In this document: piece after piece, positions 1 through 8,937 of the stretch
How the letters are laid out: each line of letters begins with the position of its first letter
Numbering within the stretch: position 1 is the stretch's first letter
Assembly: GCA_021153185.1 (NCBI GenBank)
Contig: JAGKTY010000010.1
Span: forward strand, 5,960 to 69,959
Reading direction: 5' to 3'
Origin: Lachnospiraceae bacterium
GTDB taxonomy: Bacteria > Bacillota > Clostridia > Lachnospirales > Lachnospiraceae
DNA: 64,000 nt
Notes under the pieces: generated by a model
What the model was told of the DNA's origin: nothing
Seen by the model: the letters and a program-made list of their open reading frames with translations, nothing else
The model's database searches: none
Translations under genes and position numbers: made by a program

Positions 1-141
1 ACTTATAAAGCGATGCAGCGCGGCGGGGCACTGAACATTACACTCGGCATTATTGCACTTGTGACAGGCATTGCATCAGGTGTTTTATTAATCGTAAGCG
101 GCGCAAGACTTCTTGCTGCCAAATCCAAAATCATTTTTTAG
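1..141 (+). CDS. C-terminal end of a small membrane protein (5' end outside window)
   Basis: An open frame runs from the first base to a TAG at 139-141 and gives the last 46 residues of a protein. It contains one hydrophobic stretch of about 22 residues (Ile/Leu/Gly/Ala rich, around residues 13-34 of the visible part) and then a short basic tail ending AKSKIIF. It is followed 7 bases later by another small membrane protein in the same direction, so the two are probably co-transcribed. The family cannot be recognised from this piece. Confidence 0.6.
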   Translation, partial: TYKAMQRGGALNITLGIIALVTGIASGVLLIVSGARLLAAKSKIIF

Positions 142-148
142 GAGCAGT

Positions 149-466
149 ATGGCCAGACGAAAGAGATACATGTTTACGAATAAAGAAAAGTCAAGGCGGG
201 GGATGATATCTTCCGTCTTTGGCTGTTTTGCGCTTGCAAGCGTTTCTTTGGCAGTTTACCTGTGCTTTAAAAACGGCGGAGAAGGCAGCCCGAAATATGG
301 GCTTGGTGCATTTTTGTCCTTTATTTTTGCATCCATCGGCTTTAGCTTTGGGGCCAGGGCATGCTCTGAGGAAGATGCATTTATGATATCACCGGTATTT
401 GGTATCACAACAAATTTGATTGCGGTGCTCATTGCATTTGCAATTCTGTTTTTGGGAGTATATTAA
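149..466 (+). CDS. small membrane protein, DUF6142-like
   Basis: A 105-residue protein. The ATG at 149 follows GGAGC at 141-145; an in-frame ATG at 113 lies inside the upstream gene and has no ribosome site, so I reject it. It starts with a basic patch (MARRKRYMF, NKEKSRRG) and then has three hydrophobic segments at about residues 19-41, 48-68 and 80-104, so it is an inner-membrane protein with a cytoplasmic basic N-terminus. The pattern recalls the small Lachnospiraceae DUF6142 proteins, but this is from memory and not checked. No function is known. It lies between another small membrane protein and the aminopeptidase gene, whose start follows its stop by one base. Confidence 0.6.
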   Translation: MARRKRYMFTNKEKSRRGMISSVFGCFALASVSLAVYLCFKNGGEGSPKYGLGAFLSFIFASIGFSFGARACSEEDAFMISPVFGITTNLIAVLIAFAILFLGVY

Positions 467-467
467 T

Positions 468-2519
468 ATGATGAAAGAGAGATTTTTGTTAGCAAAAGAA
501 AGAATTGTTACGATTAAAGAGGAAACGATGTTAGAGCCATTTGATTTGTATTTCAAACAGGTGGCTTTATTTCTTGTAAAGTTAGCAGATGCTTACGAAT
601 TGGTTGAACGGGAGGGCCTGATGCAGATGGATGCCGATACGTTAAAGCAGATGCATGATACGTTGTTTGAGGACCTGCTTTCTGAAAACTACAAAGCGTG
701 TTATGCAAATCCGGCATACGCACAGGAGATGCTTTCAGAAGAATTTTCGCAGTATTTAAGCCTTGTGTGCGGGGAGATGTTTGCGGCCATTCCGGGCGTA
801 TACGAGGGCGACTTATTTGAACTTGTGATCCGTATGGAGCTTTTCCTGGAACTGTATGCGTGCTTTTTGTGCAGCTTTGAGGAGCTTGGAACTGTACCAA
901 AAGTGCAGGAAGTAAAAGACATCATATATTACTATGCGGCAGATTATATGGAGGATGCACTTGCAAAGCGCGTTAAGGCAAAATGTGACCCGGATATGGA
1001 TTTTGCATATCAGATCATTATGGGCTCTGACTTGAGCTCACCGGATTATTTGTACCGGTTTGGCGAGTATATTTCGGACAATGAAACAAAGACGGCAGCG
1101 TATATGGCTGCGGCGAGCGATGCACAGATTAAGCTGATGGCCGATACGTACACGGAAGGCTACCGCATCGGATTTGAAAAGACCGGAAAAGATTTGTCAA
1201 AGAAAAAGGTCGTGCAGATTATCTACCCGCTTGGCTTTGAGCGCATGATCAAAGTAGCGATTGCTAACTTTGAACAAATGGGACTGCGTCCGACCATCAT
1301 GCGTACACCGCACAGCATTTTTGACAGAAGAGGGCTTGCGGTCGGCGGATTTTATTCCACCAATATCAACAAACAGTTTGCCTATGACCATAAGGATGAT
1401 GAGGCACTGTATCTGGACAAGCAGTTTATGCAAAGAAAGCTCGATGACAGCAAAAATGCATACGAGCTTGTCAAGGAGCTTGCAAAGGTGCATGCAGGTC
1501 CGGCACTCGTTGAAGTGTTTGGTGAGGCACCGTTTTTGCCGGAGGAAAAGGAGCAGGCGCCAAAGATGGACGAGGTGCAGCAGGAGCTTGCGACCAAATA
1601 CCAGGCCAAAAACGGACAGATCATCAACGAGTATATTCCGGGCAAGGAGCGAAGCTTTACGATTATCGCTTTTCCGCTTCCTTGCATCGGCGAGAAGTAC
1701 GCGGAAATCATGGACGAGACGATTAAGCTCAATACGCTCGACTATGTGACATACGAAAAGATTCAGCAGACAATCATAGATACACTTGATGCCTGTGAAT
1801 ATGTCGTAGTCCGCGGCAAGGGTGAAAATCGCACGGATATGCGCATCTCACTTGTTTCGCTTGCTGATCCGAAGAAGCAGACCAAATTTGAAAACTGTGT
1901 GGCGGATGTCAATATTCCGGTCGGGGAAGTGTTCACTTCTCCTGTATTAAAGGGAACGAGCGGCGTTCTGCATGTGACGGAAGTATTTTTAAATGAGATT
2001 CAGTACAAGAACCTCTGGATTGCCTTTGAGGATGGCATGGTTCTTGATTACGGATGCGATAACTTTGCGTCGGAAGAAGAGTGCACGAAATTCATTAAGG
2101 ACAACATTTTGTATCATCACGAAAGCCTTCCGATTGGAGAGTTTGCAATCGGTACAAACACGACGGCATACAAAATGGGGCAGACATACGGGATTGCGCA
2201 TTTGCTTCCGATTCTCATTGCCGAAAAAACCGGCCCGCACTTTGCACTCGGTGATACGTGTTATTCCCATGCAGAGGATGTGGCGGTATACAACGCAGAC
2301 GGCAAAGAGATTATCGCCAGAGACAATGAGATCAGCATTCTTCGAAAGAGCGATGTATCCAAGGCGTATTTCCAGTGTCATACCGATATCACGATTCCGT
2401 ATGATGAACTTGGTGAGATTTATGGTGTGACCAAAGAAAATGGGAAACGTTCTATTATAGAAGATGGCCGGTTTGTGCTCGAAGGATGTGAAAAACTCAA
2501 CGAAGCACTTGACGCATAG
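468..2519 (+). CDS. M29-family (AmpS/thermophilic) metallo-aminopeptidase
   Basis: A 683-residue protein. The start is the first of two adjacent ATGs (468, 471), 7 bases after GGGAG at 454-458. The C-terminal 380 residues carry the M29 peptidase pattern: a metal-ligand Glu in GEVFTSP (about residue 488), Glu in GEFAIGTN (about 558), His in TGPHFALGDTCY (about 591) with the Tyr that follows, and the His-x-Asp pair in CHTDITI (about 638-640). M29 enzymes are cytosolic, two-metal aminopeptidases that release N-terminal residues from peptides. Usual family members have about 400-420 residues, so the first 270 here are an extra, mostly helical N-terminal region found in a longer Firmicutes subgroup. 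It probably belongs to the transcription unit of the small membrane genes before it; purE begins 79 bases later. Confidence 0.9.
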   Translation: MMKERFLLAKERIVTIKEETMLEPFDLYFKQVALFLVKLADAYELVEREGLMQMDADTLKQMHDTLFEDLLSENYKACYANPAYAQEMLSEEFSQYLSLVCGEMFAAIPGVYEGDLFELVIRMELFLELYACFLCSFEELGTVPKVQEVKDIIYYYAADYMEDALAKRVKAKCDPDMDFAYQIIMGSDLSSPDYLYRFGEYISDNETKTAAYMAAASDAQIKLMADTYTEGYRIGFEKTGKDLSKKKVVQIIYPLGFERMIKVAIANFEQMGLRPTIMRTPHSIFDRRGLAVGGFYSTNINKQFAYDHKDDEALYLDKQFMQRKLDDSKNAYELVKELAKVHAGPALVEVFGEAPFLPEEKEQAPKMDEVQQELATKYQAKNGQIINEYIPGKERSFTIIAFPLPCIGEKYAEIMDETIKLNTLDYVTYEKIQQTIIDTLDACEYVVVRGKGENRTDMRISLVSLADPKKQTKFENCVADVNIPVGEVFTSPVLKGTSGVLHVTEVFLNEIQYKNLWIAFEDGMVLDYGCDNFASEEECTKFIKDNILYHHESLPIGEFAIGTNTTAYKMGQTYGIAHLLPILIAEKTGPHFALGDTCYSHAEDVAVYNADGKEIIARDNEISILRKSDVSKAYFQCHTDITIPYDELGEIYGVTKENGKRSIIEDGRFVLEGCEKLNEALDA

Positions 2520-2598
2520 CGCAAATATAGATAAACTAAGTCTAGATATGTCCAAAAATAGGACACATAGATATTGTGGTTAACACGGAGGAGAGAAA

Positions 2599-3102
2599 AT
2601 GGCAAAAGTCGGTATTGTCATGGGCAGCGATTCAGATATGCCTATCATGAGCAAAGCAGCAGATATTTTAGAAGAATTGGGCATCTCTTATGAGATGACG
2701 ATTATCTCGGCACACAGAGAGCCGGATGTATTTTTTGAGTATGCCAAAACAGCAGAAGAAAAAGGCTTTAAAGTGATTATCGCAGGAGCAGGAATGGCAG
2801 CGCACCTTCCGGGAATGTGTGCAGCGATTTTCCCGATGCCGGTCATTGGTATTCCGATGCATACGACATCGCTTGGCGGAAGAGATTCTCTTTACTCGAT
2901 CGTACAGATGCCGTCAGGTATTCCTGTTGCAACCGTTGCAATCAATGGTGGTATGAATGCGGGACTTCTTGCAGCAAAGATTCTTGCAACATCGGATGCA
3001 GAGCTTCTTGGCAGATTAAAAGCATATTCTGAAAAGATGAAGGAATCTGTTCAGGCAAAAGACCAAAAGCTTCAGGAAGTTGGATATAAAAATTACAAAT
3101 AA
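2599..3102 (+). CDS. purE: N5-carboxyaminoimidazole ribonucleotide mutase
   Basis: A 167-residue class I PurE, which converts N5-CAIR to CAIR in de novo purine synthesis. The ATG follows GGAGGAG with good spacing. Family landmarks are GSDSDMP near the N-terminus, SAHREP with the catalytic His, GAGMAAHLPGM, and GGRDSLYSIVQMP. The length is normal (about 160-170). It heads purE-purM-purN-purD; purM begins 15 bases after its stop. No PurK is visible. The 79 bases upstream hold a short dyad (TATGTCC, loop, GGACACATA around 2549-2572) but no recognisable purine riboswitch or clear terminator. Confidence 0.97.
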   Translation: MAKVGIVMGSDSDMPIMSKAADILEELGISYEMTIISAHREPDVFFEYAKTAEEKGFKVIIAGAGMAAHLPGMCAAIFPMPVIGIPMHTTSLGGRDSLYSIVQMPSGIPVATVAINGGMNAGLLAAKILATSDAELLGRLKAYSEKMKESVQAKDQKLQEVGYKNYK

Positions 3103-3117
3103 TAAAGGAGAAGAGCT

Positions 3118-4143
3118 ATGGATTACAAGAAAGCCGGAGTCGATATCGAGGCAGGTTACAAATCAGTTGAACTGATGAAAGAGTACGTAAAAGGAACAAT
3201 GCGGGACGAAGTGCTTGGTGGTCTCGGTGGGTTCTCGGGAGCATTCTCTTTAAGCAAGATCAAAGAGATGGAAGACCCTGTTCTGTTATCAGGTACAGAC
3301 GGATGCGGTACCAAAGTGAAGCTTGCATTCCTTATGGACAAGCATGATACAATCGGTATCGATGCAGTTGCAATGTGTGTCAACGATGTTGCATGTGCAG
3401 GTGGAGAGCCGCTTTTCTTCCTTGACTATATTGCATGTGGTAAAAACTATCCGGAAAAAATTGCGACAATCGTAAAAGGTGTGGCAGAGGGCTGTAAGCA
3501 GTCGGGCTGCGCATTAATCGGTGGTGAGACAGCGGAGCATCCGGGACTTATGCCGGAGGATGAGTACGATCTTGCCGGATTCAGCGTTGGCGTTGTGGAC
3601 CGCAAAGATTTGATCACGGGCGAAAACTTAAAGGCCGGCGATGTCTTAATCGGAATGGCCAGTACCGGTGTGCACAGCAACGGTTTTTCCCTTGTCCGCA
3701 AAGTGTTTGAGATGACAAAGGAGAGCCTTGATACGTATTATGATGAACTCGGATGCACGCTTGGAGAGGCACTGATCGCACCAACGAGAATCTATGTTAA
3801 GGCATTAAAAGAAATCAAAAATGCGGGCGTAACAGTAAAGGCCTGCAGTCATATTACAGGCGGCGGATTTTATGAGAATATTCCGCGTATGTTAAAGGAC
3901 GGCACACACGCTGTCATCCGCAAAGACAGCTATGATATCCCGCCTATTTTCAAACTTCTCCAGAAGGAAGGTCATATCGCAGAGCAGATGATGTACAACA
4001 CATACAACATGGGACTTGGTATGATTGTAGCGGTGGATCCGGCTGATGTGGACAAAACAATTCAGGCAATCAAGGCAGCAGGTGATACGCCATACGTTGT
4101 AGGAGAAATCACAGAAGGTGAAAAGGGAGTTACATTATGCTAA
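3118..4143 (+). CDS. purM: phosphoribosylformylglycinamidine cyclo-ligase (AIR synthetase)
   Basis: A 341-residue PurM, which closes the imidazole ring with ATP to make AIR. The ATG follows AAAGGAGAAG. Landmarks are the glycine-rich GGLGGFSGAF (about residue 35), GTDGCGTK in the ATP site, GGETAEHPG, HSNGFSLVRK and HITGGGFYENIPR. The length is the usual one for the bacterial monofunctional enzyme. Its last 7 bases overlap the start of purN, which suggests translational coupling. Confidence 0.97.
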   Translation: MDYKKAGVDIEAGYKSVELMKEYVKGTMRDEVLGGLGGFSGAFSLSKIKEMEDPVLLSGTDGCGTKVKLAFLMDKHDTIGIDAVAMCVNDVACAGGEPLFFLDYIACGKNYPEKIATIVKGVAEGCKQSGCALIGGETAEHPGLMPEDEYDLAGFSVGVVDRKDLITGENLKAGDVLIGMASTGVHSNGFSLVRKVFEMTKESLDTYYDELGCTLGEALIAPTRIYVKALKEIKNAGVTVKACSHITGGGFYENIPRMLKDGTHAVIRKDSYDIPPIFKLLQKEGHIAEQMMYNTYNMGLGMIVAVDPADVDKTIQAIKAAGDTPYVVGEITEGEKGVTLC

Positions 4144-4763
4144 ACATCGTTGTTTGTGTATCCGGTGGCGGCACCAATTTACAGGCAATTATTGATGGAG
4201 TAAATAACGGACTGATTCACAATACTAGGATTCAGGCTGTCATTTCCAACAATCCGGGTGCGTATGCACTTGAGAGAGCAAAGAATGCAGGCATTGAGGC
4301 AATCTGTATGTCACCAAAGACATTTGAAAGCCGCGATGCGTTTAACGATGCGTTCACGGAGCGGATGATTGCATTAAACCCGGATCTCATTGTGCTTGCG
4401 GGCTTTTTGGTGCAGATTCCAACACGGATGATTGCAGCATTTCCAAATCGGATTATCAATATTCACCCATCGCTCATTCCGAGCTTTTGCGGTGTCGGCT
4501 ATTATGGACTTAAGGTGCATGAAGCTGCGCTTGACCGCGGTGTGAAGCTGACCGGTGCGACCGTTCATTTTGTGGATGACGGCACGGATACCGGTCCGAT
4601 CATTTTACAAAAAGCAGTGGAAGTGATGGAGAACGATACGCCACAGGTGCTTCAGAAAAGAGTGATGGAGCAGGCTGAGTGGATTATTTTGCCTAAGGCA
4701 ATTGATCTGATTGCAGCGGGTAATGTTTGCGTAAAAGAAGGCAAGGTTGTTATTTCGAAGTAA
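4137..4763 (+). CDS. purN: phosphoribosylglycinamide formyltransferase 1
   Basis: A 208-residue PurN, the 10-formyl-THF dependent GAR transformylase. The N-terminal substrate loop is VSGGGTNLQAII. The active site is NIHPSLIPSF (with the catalytic Asn and His) and later VDDGTDTGPI with the catalytic Asp. It overlaps purM by 7 bases (ATGCTAA). purD starts 10 bases after its stop. Its own ribosome site lies inside the end of purM. Confidence 0.96.
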   Translation: MLNIVVCVSGGGTNLQAIIDGVNNGLIHNTRIQAVISNNPGAYALERAKNAGIEAICMSPKTFESRDAFNDAFTERMIALNPDLIVLAGFLVQIPTRMIAAFPNRIINIHPSLIPSFCGVGYYGLKVHEAALDRGVKLTGATVHFVDDGTDTGPIILQKAVEVMENDTPQVLQKRVMEQAEWIILPKAIDLIAAGNVCVKEGKVVISK

Positions 4764-4773
4764 GGAGCAAATC

Positions 4774-6045
4774 ATGAAAGTATTAATCGTAGGAAGCGGC
4801 GGAAGAGAGCACGCAATTGCGACAAGTGTTGCAAAGAGCAGTAGGGTTTCAAAGATTTTTTGTGCACCGGGCAATGCCGGAATCGGTCAGATCGCAGAGT
4901 GCGTTCCGATCGGTGCAATGGAATTTGACAAAATTGTAGCGTTTGCAAAAGAAAAGGCAGTTGACCTTGTCATTGTCGGTATGGATGATCCGCTTGTCGG
5001 CGGACTCGTCGATGAACTTGAGGCAGCAGGCATCCGTACATTTGGCCCGCGCAAAAATGCGGCCATTTTGGAAGGAAGCAAAGCGTTTTCAAAGGATCTC
5101 ATGAAGAAATACAACATTCCGACGGCGGCTTACGAGAATTTTGACAATGCAGAGGATGCACTCAGATACCTTGAGACAGCCAAGATGCCAATCGTACTGA
5201 AGGCTGACGGACTTGCACTCGGAAAAGGCGTTCTCATTTGCAATACACTTGAGGAAGCAAAAGCGGGCGTCAATGAGATTATGCTCGATAAGAAATTCGG
5301 AACGGCAGGCAACCGCATGGTTGTGGAAGAGTTTATGACAGGCCGTGAGGTTTCCGTATTGTCATTTGTTGATGGAAATACGATTCAGATCATGTCTTCC
5401 GCACAGGATCACAAGCGTGCCAAAGACGGAGATGAAGGACTCAATACAGGCGGAATGGGCACATTTTCACCAAGCCCGTTCTATACAGAGGAAGTGGATG
5501 CGTTCTGCCAAAAATACATCTATCAGGCAACGGTTGATGCGATGAAAGCAGAAGGAAGAGAGTTTAAGGGTGTTATCTTCTTTGGACTGATGCTCACAGA
5601 GGATGGTCCAAAGGTGCTTGAATACAATGCGCGATTTGGCGACCCGGAGGCACAGGTTGTCCTTCCTCGTATGAAAAATGATATTATTGATGTCGTTGAG
5701 GCTTGTATCGATGGTACACTTGACCGGATTAAAGTTGAGTTTGAAGATAACGCAGCAGTCTGCGTCGTACTTGCTTCAGACGGATATCCTGTTTCTTATG
5801 AAAAGGGCTTTGAGATTACCGGCCTTGAGGCGTTTGAAGGGAAAAATGACTATTTTGCGTTCCATGCAGGAACCAAATCAGAAGGCGGTAAATTCGTGAC
5901 AAACGGCGGACGTGTTCTTGGCATTACAGCCAAAGGAGACGATTTAAAACAGGCGAGAGCAAAAGCATATGAAGCAACAGAGTGGGTTTCATTTGCCAAT
6001 AAATACATGCGCTCAGATATCGGTCGCGCGATTGACGAGGCATAA
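4774..6045 (+). CDS. purD: phosphoribosylamine-glycine ligase
   Basis: A 423-residue PurD that joins glycine to phosphoribosylamine using ATP. The ATG at 4774 is chosen because TAAGGAG sits 7-8 bases before it and the protein then begins directly with the family N-terminus MKVLIVGSGGREHA. An ATP-grasp fold follows, with KADGLALGKGV (about residues 139-149), the GGMGTFSPS loop, EYNARFGDPE carrying metal-binding residues, and a C-terminal domain. It is the last pur gene here; purF, purL, purC and purH are not in the window. The next gene is 28 bases away in the same direction. Confidence 0.97.
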   Translation: MKVLIVGSGGREHAIATSVAKSSRVSKIFCAPGNAGIGQIAECVPIGAMEFDKIVAFAKEKAVDLVIVGMDDPLVGGLVDELEAAGIRTFGPRKNAAILEGSKAFSKDLMKKYNIPTAAYENFDNAEDALRYLETAKMPIVLKADGLALGKGVLICNTLEEAKAGVNEIMLDKKFGTAGNRMVVEEFMTGREVSVLSFVDGNTIQIMSSAQDHKRAKDGDEGLNTGGMGTFSPSPFYTEEVDAFCQKYIYQATVDAMKAEGREFKGVIFFGLMLTEDGPKVLEYNARFGDPEAQVVLPRMKNDIIDVVEACIDGTLDRIKVEFEDNAAVCVVLASDGYPVSYEKGFEITGLEAFEGKNDYFAFHAGTKSEGGKFVTNGGRVLGITAKGDDLKQARAKAYEATEWVSFANKYMRSDIGRAIDEA

Positions 6046-6073
6046 GTAGCAAGGAATAACAAAGAGGTACAGT

Positions 6074-7666
6074 ATGAAAAAAAGTTTAAGAGTACTAATG
6101 CTGACGGCAGTGCTTGCCATTGCTTGTACAATGCCGGTTATGGCACAGCGCACAGGAAAGGTAAAAGCAGATGCAGCAGTAATCCGTTCTGATGCAGATA
6201 CGAAGAGCAATGCCATTGCATCGACAACACAGGGCACCTCGCTGGAAATTAAGGGCGAGAAAAAGGATGCGAATGGTACAGTCTGGTATGAAATCAGCGT
6301 CAATGGCGGAACAGGCTATATCCGAAGCGATTTGGTAGATGCACAGCCTGCAGAGGGCGGTTCCCAGAACCAGACATCTGACAATACGCAAAATACGCAG
6401 AGTTCGCAGAATACACAGTCAGCGGTGACACCGGCAAGCGGTACAGCTTATATGATTCCGGGCAGCTCCAACATCCGTAATGCGGCAGTGACCGGAGATG
6501 TCCTTGTGACGCTTCAGAAGGATGATGCCGTTACAATTACCGGAGAATTAACCGGTTCTGATGGTAAGAAATGGTACCAGGTTTCTTTTGTAAAGAATTC
6601 CAAAAGCTATACAGGCTATGTCCGTTCCGATTTGATTACGACGACTGCACCGGCTGGCGCGCAGCAATCACAGCAGACGCAGGACAATACGGCTACGCAG
6701 ACACAGCAGCCTGCAGCAGAACAAGAACAGCCTGCAGCAGAGCAGCCGGCGCAGAGTGCAGCGGCAACGCTCAAATCCGTGACATTATCTGTTGGTGATC
6801 TGACACCGGAGTTCACACCGGATTGCGTAAGCTACACAATCAATGCACCACAGGATACGGTTGAGATTGCAGTGAGTGCAGTGGCCGGCGAAGAAGGAAC
6901 ACAGATTACAGCAGTTGACGGCTTTTCAGATTTGAAGCCGGGACTCAATGCAGGTGCGATCACTGTCACAGGTGCGGATGGCGGCATCAATATTTACAGC
7001 TTTTCGATTATTTGTGGCGAGGTCGGTATGACAGGCGAAGAGGAAACTGAGCCGGAGGTAGACCCACAGGAGATACAGCAGGCGCTCGATGAAGTGGAAG
7101 AGACTGTTCCGGTTGAAGAATACGAGAAATACAAACAGCTCGCAAACAGACGTCTCATTTATATGTGCGTTCTTGGATTTGCGTTGGCGCTCTGTGTTGT
7201 GATCTTAATCAACCTCCTGCTCAAGGTGAAAGATTTGAATGACGAGCTTGAAATGGGTATGGATGAGGAAGATGACGATGATGACGATGAGGAACAGCTG
7301 CGTCGTCCGGTTGCGACAGCAAACGGTGCGAGGACAGCAGCCAAATCGCTCAAAAAGGTAGATGCAGCAGCGAAAAAGAAAATCGATGAGACGAGTACAC
7401 TTCCGACGGCAGATGAATTGGAAGCTGAGAAGCCAAAAAAGAAATCAATTTTTGAAAAACCGCAGTATACAACACTGGAACCGACAGCCGGTACGGATAC
7501 CGGAAATATGTTAAGCGGTGCACCGATTCGTGAGGTCGTAGAGCCACAGCAGTCTTACACAGAAGATGAGAGTGCGCAGGCAGCAACCCCGCTCTATGAA
7601 GGCGAGGATGATGATGACAACGGCGTGGATGACGACTTCGAATTCGAGTTTATCAATTTAAAATAA
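6074..7666 (+). CDS. membrane-anchored SH3b / cadherin-like domain protein
   Basis: A 530-residue exported protein of unknown role. Residues 1-25 are a signal peptide ending VMAQ. Two bacterial SH3 repeats follow (about 28-93 and 118-190; both have a WYxxS/V core and end in GYxRSDL), separated and followed by Gln/Thr-rich linkers with repeats of QPAAEQ. Residues about 232-318 look like a cadherin-like beta-sandwich (Pfam PF12733 type). A transmembrane helix lies at about 360-384 and then a very acidic cytoplasmic patch (nine acidic residues in a row after GM) and a disordered tail. The layout fits a protein that binds the cell wall outside and something inside. It starts only 28 bases after purD, and a terminator follows, so it may share the pur transcript; that is inference. 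Confidence 0.75.
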   Translation: MKKSLRVLMLTAVLAIACTMPVMAQRTGKVKADAAVIRSDADTKSNAIASTTQGTSLEIKGEKKDANGTVWYEISVNGGTGYIRSDLVDAQPAEGGSQNQTSDNTQNTQSSQNTQSAVTPASGTAYMIPGSSNIRNAAVTGDVLVTLQKDDAVTITGELTGSDGKKWYQVSFVKNSKSYTGYVRSDLITTTAPAGAQQSQQTQDNTATQTQQPAAEQEQPAAEQPAQSAAATLKSVTLSVGDLTPEFTPDCVSYTINAPQDTVEIAVSAVAGEEGTQITAVDGFSDLKPGLNAGAITVTGADGGINIYSFSIICGEVGMTGEEETEPEVDPQEIQQALDEVEETVPVEEYEKYKQLANRRLIYMCVLGFALALCVVILINLLLKVKDLNDELEMGMDEEDDDDDDEEQLRRPVATANGARTAAKSLKKVDAAAKKKIDETSTLPTADELEAEKPKKKSIFEKPQYTTLEPTAGTDTGNMLSGAPIREVVEPQQSYTEDESAQAATPLYEGEDDDDNGVDDDFEFEFINLK

Positions 7667-7675
7667 TAGTGTAAC

Positions 7676-7704
7676 AAAATGGCGGGCTATATGCCCGTCA
7701 TTTT
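7676..7704 (+). terminator. terminator after the SH3/cadherin-like gene
   Basis: An inverted repeat AAAATGGCGGGC, loop TATAT, GCCCGTCATTTT sits 10 bases after the stop. The T run is short, and the flanking A and T tracts would let it work in both directions. Confidence 0.7.
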
Positions 7705-7748
7705 ACAATGTAGACATAGAAAACGGAAATCAAAAGGAGGACATAGCG

Positions 7749-8918
7749 ATGGATAAAAAACAATTTCAAAATCATTTGGAGAATCAGCTCATTCCGTTCT
7801 GGAACCGTATGGTAGATTTTGAACATGGCGGCTTTTACGGATATGCCGATGCAGACGGAATACCGGATAAAGAAAGCACGAAAAGCTGTATTTTAAACAG
7901 CCGTATTTTGTGGTTTTATTCCGCTGCTTACAATTTATTAAAACAGTCGGAACTGTTAAAAAATGCAGAGCATGCCTTCCTGTTTTTACAAAATCATTTT
8001 TATGACAGCAGATACCGGGGGGTATTTTGGTCAGTGACAGCAGATGGCAGCCCACTTGATACAACGAAGCATACGTACAATCAGGCATTTGCAATCTATG
8101 CACTTTCCGAGTATTATAAAGCTAGTCAGGACAAACAGGCACTGCATCTTGCTTACGGCTTGTATCATACAATCGAAGAGAAATGCCTTGATGAGGAAGG
8201 TTATTTTGAGGCATTCAGCAGGGAATTCATTCCTGTTTCAAATGACAAATTATCAGAAAACGGCGTAATCGCAGAGCGCACGATGAATACCTTACTTCAT
8301 GTTTTAGAGGCATATACAGAGCTTTACAGGGCAGATGCATTTTTTCAAGTCGGCGATTCGCTTCGGGAGATTCTTCGCATTTTTAAGACAAGGGTATATA
8401 ATGCAGAGAAGGAAATCTGTGAAGTTTTTTTTGACAAAGAATACCATTCACTCATTGCGCTTGAGTCTTACGGGCATGACATTGAAGCTTCATGGCTGAT
8501 TAGCAGAGCGTGTGAGGCACTTGATGATAAAGCGTATTTTGAGGAAATGCTTCCTGTCATCAAAGGACTCGCAAAAGGTGCATACGAAAATGGTATCGAT
8601 ATGAAAAATCATGCGATGAACAATGAATGTGAAAACGGAACGGTCAGTGCCAAAAAGGTATGGTGGGTTCAGGCAGAAGCCGTCACCGGATTTTATAATG
8701 CTTACCAGCTGCAACCGGAACAAACCATGTATGAGCAATTGTCGGAACAGGTTTGGGAGTATATCCAAAATTATGTGATCGATCAAAAAACGGGAGAGTG
8801 GTTTGAAGACGTGGAGCCGGATAATCAGGTGAAGGCCGGACAGGCGTTGGTTCATCCTTGGAAATGCCCATATCACAACGGAAGAATGTGTATCGAAATG
8901 ATTCAAAGATTATCATAG
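7749..8918 (+). CDS. AGE-family 2-epimerase, likely cellobiose/mannobiose 2-epimerase
   Basis: A 389-residue cytosolic protein with no signal peptide. It has the alpha6/alpha6-barrel pattern of N-acylglucosamine/cellobiose 2-epimerases: FWNRMVDFEHGGFYGY near the start, HTYNQAFAIYALSEYY, ESYGHDIEASWL, and a C-terminal WWVQAEAV followed by HPWKCPYHNGRM, which place the catalytic histidines. Length 390-410 is typical. The family converts beta-1,4-linked cellobiose or mannobiose to the 2-epimer. The GH26 gene 19 bases downstream argues for mannobiose as the natural substrate. The ribosome site is a strong AAAGGAGG. I cannot separate cellobiose epimerase from N-acetylglucosamine epimerase by sequence alone, but the neighbour favours the former. 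Confidence 0.85.
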   Translation: MDKKQFQNHLENQLIPFWNRMVDFEHGGFYGYADADGIPDKESTKSCILNSRILWFYSAAYNLLKQSELLKNAEHAFLFLQNHFYDSRYRGVFWSVTADGSPLDTTKHTYNQAFAIYALSEYYKASQDKQALHLAYGLYHTIEEKCLDEEGYFEAFSREFIPVSNDKLSENGVIAERTMNTLLHVLEAYTELYRADAFFQVGDSLREILRIFKTRVYNAEKEICEVFFDKEYHSLIALESYGHDIEASWLISRACEALDDKAYFEEMLPVIKGLAKGAYENGIDMKNHAMNNECENGTVSAKKVWWVQAEAVTGFYNAYQLQPEQTMYEQLSEQVWEYIQNYVIDQKTGEWFEDVEPDNQVKAGQALVHPWKCPYHNGRMCIEMIQRLS

Positions 8919-8937
8919 AGTTAGCGAGGAATAAATT

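Noticed and set aside
2520..2598. Purine riboswitch or PurR-type control before purE
   Set aside because: The 79-base gap holds only a short dyad; the three-way junction core of a purine riboswitch is not there.
7159..7353. Serine-rich reading frame on the minus strand
   Set aside because: It is the antisense of the acidic Asp/Glu codon run in the SH3/cadherin-like gene and has no ribosome site.
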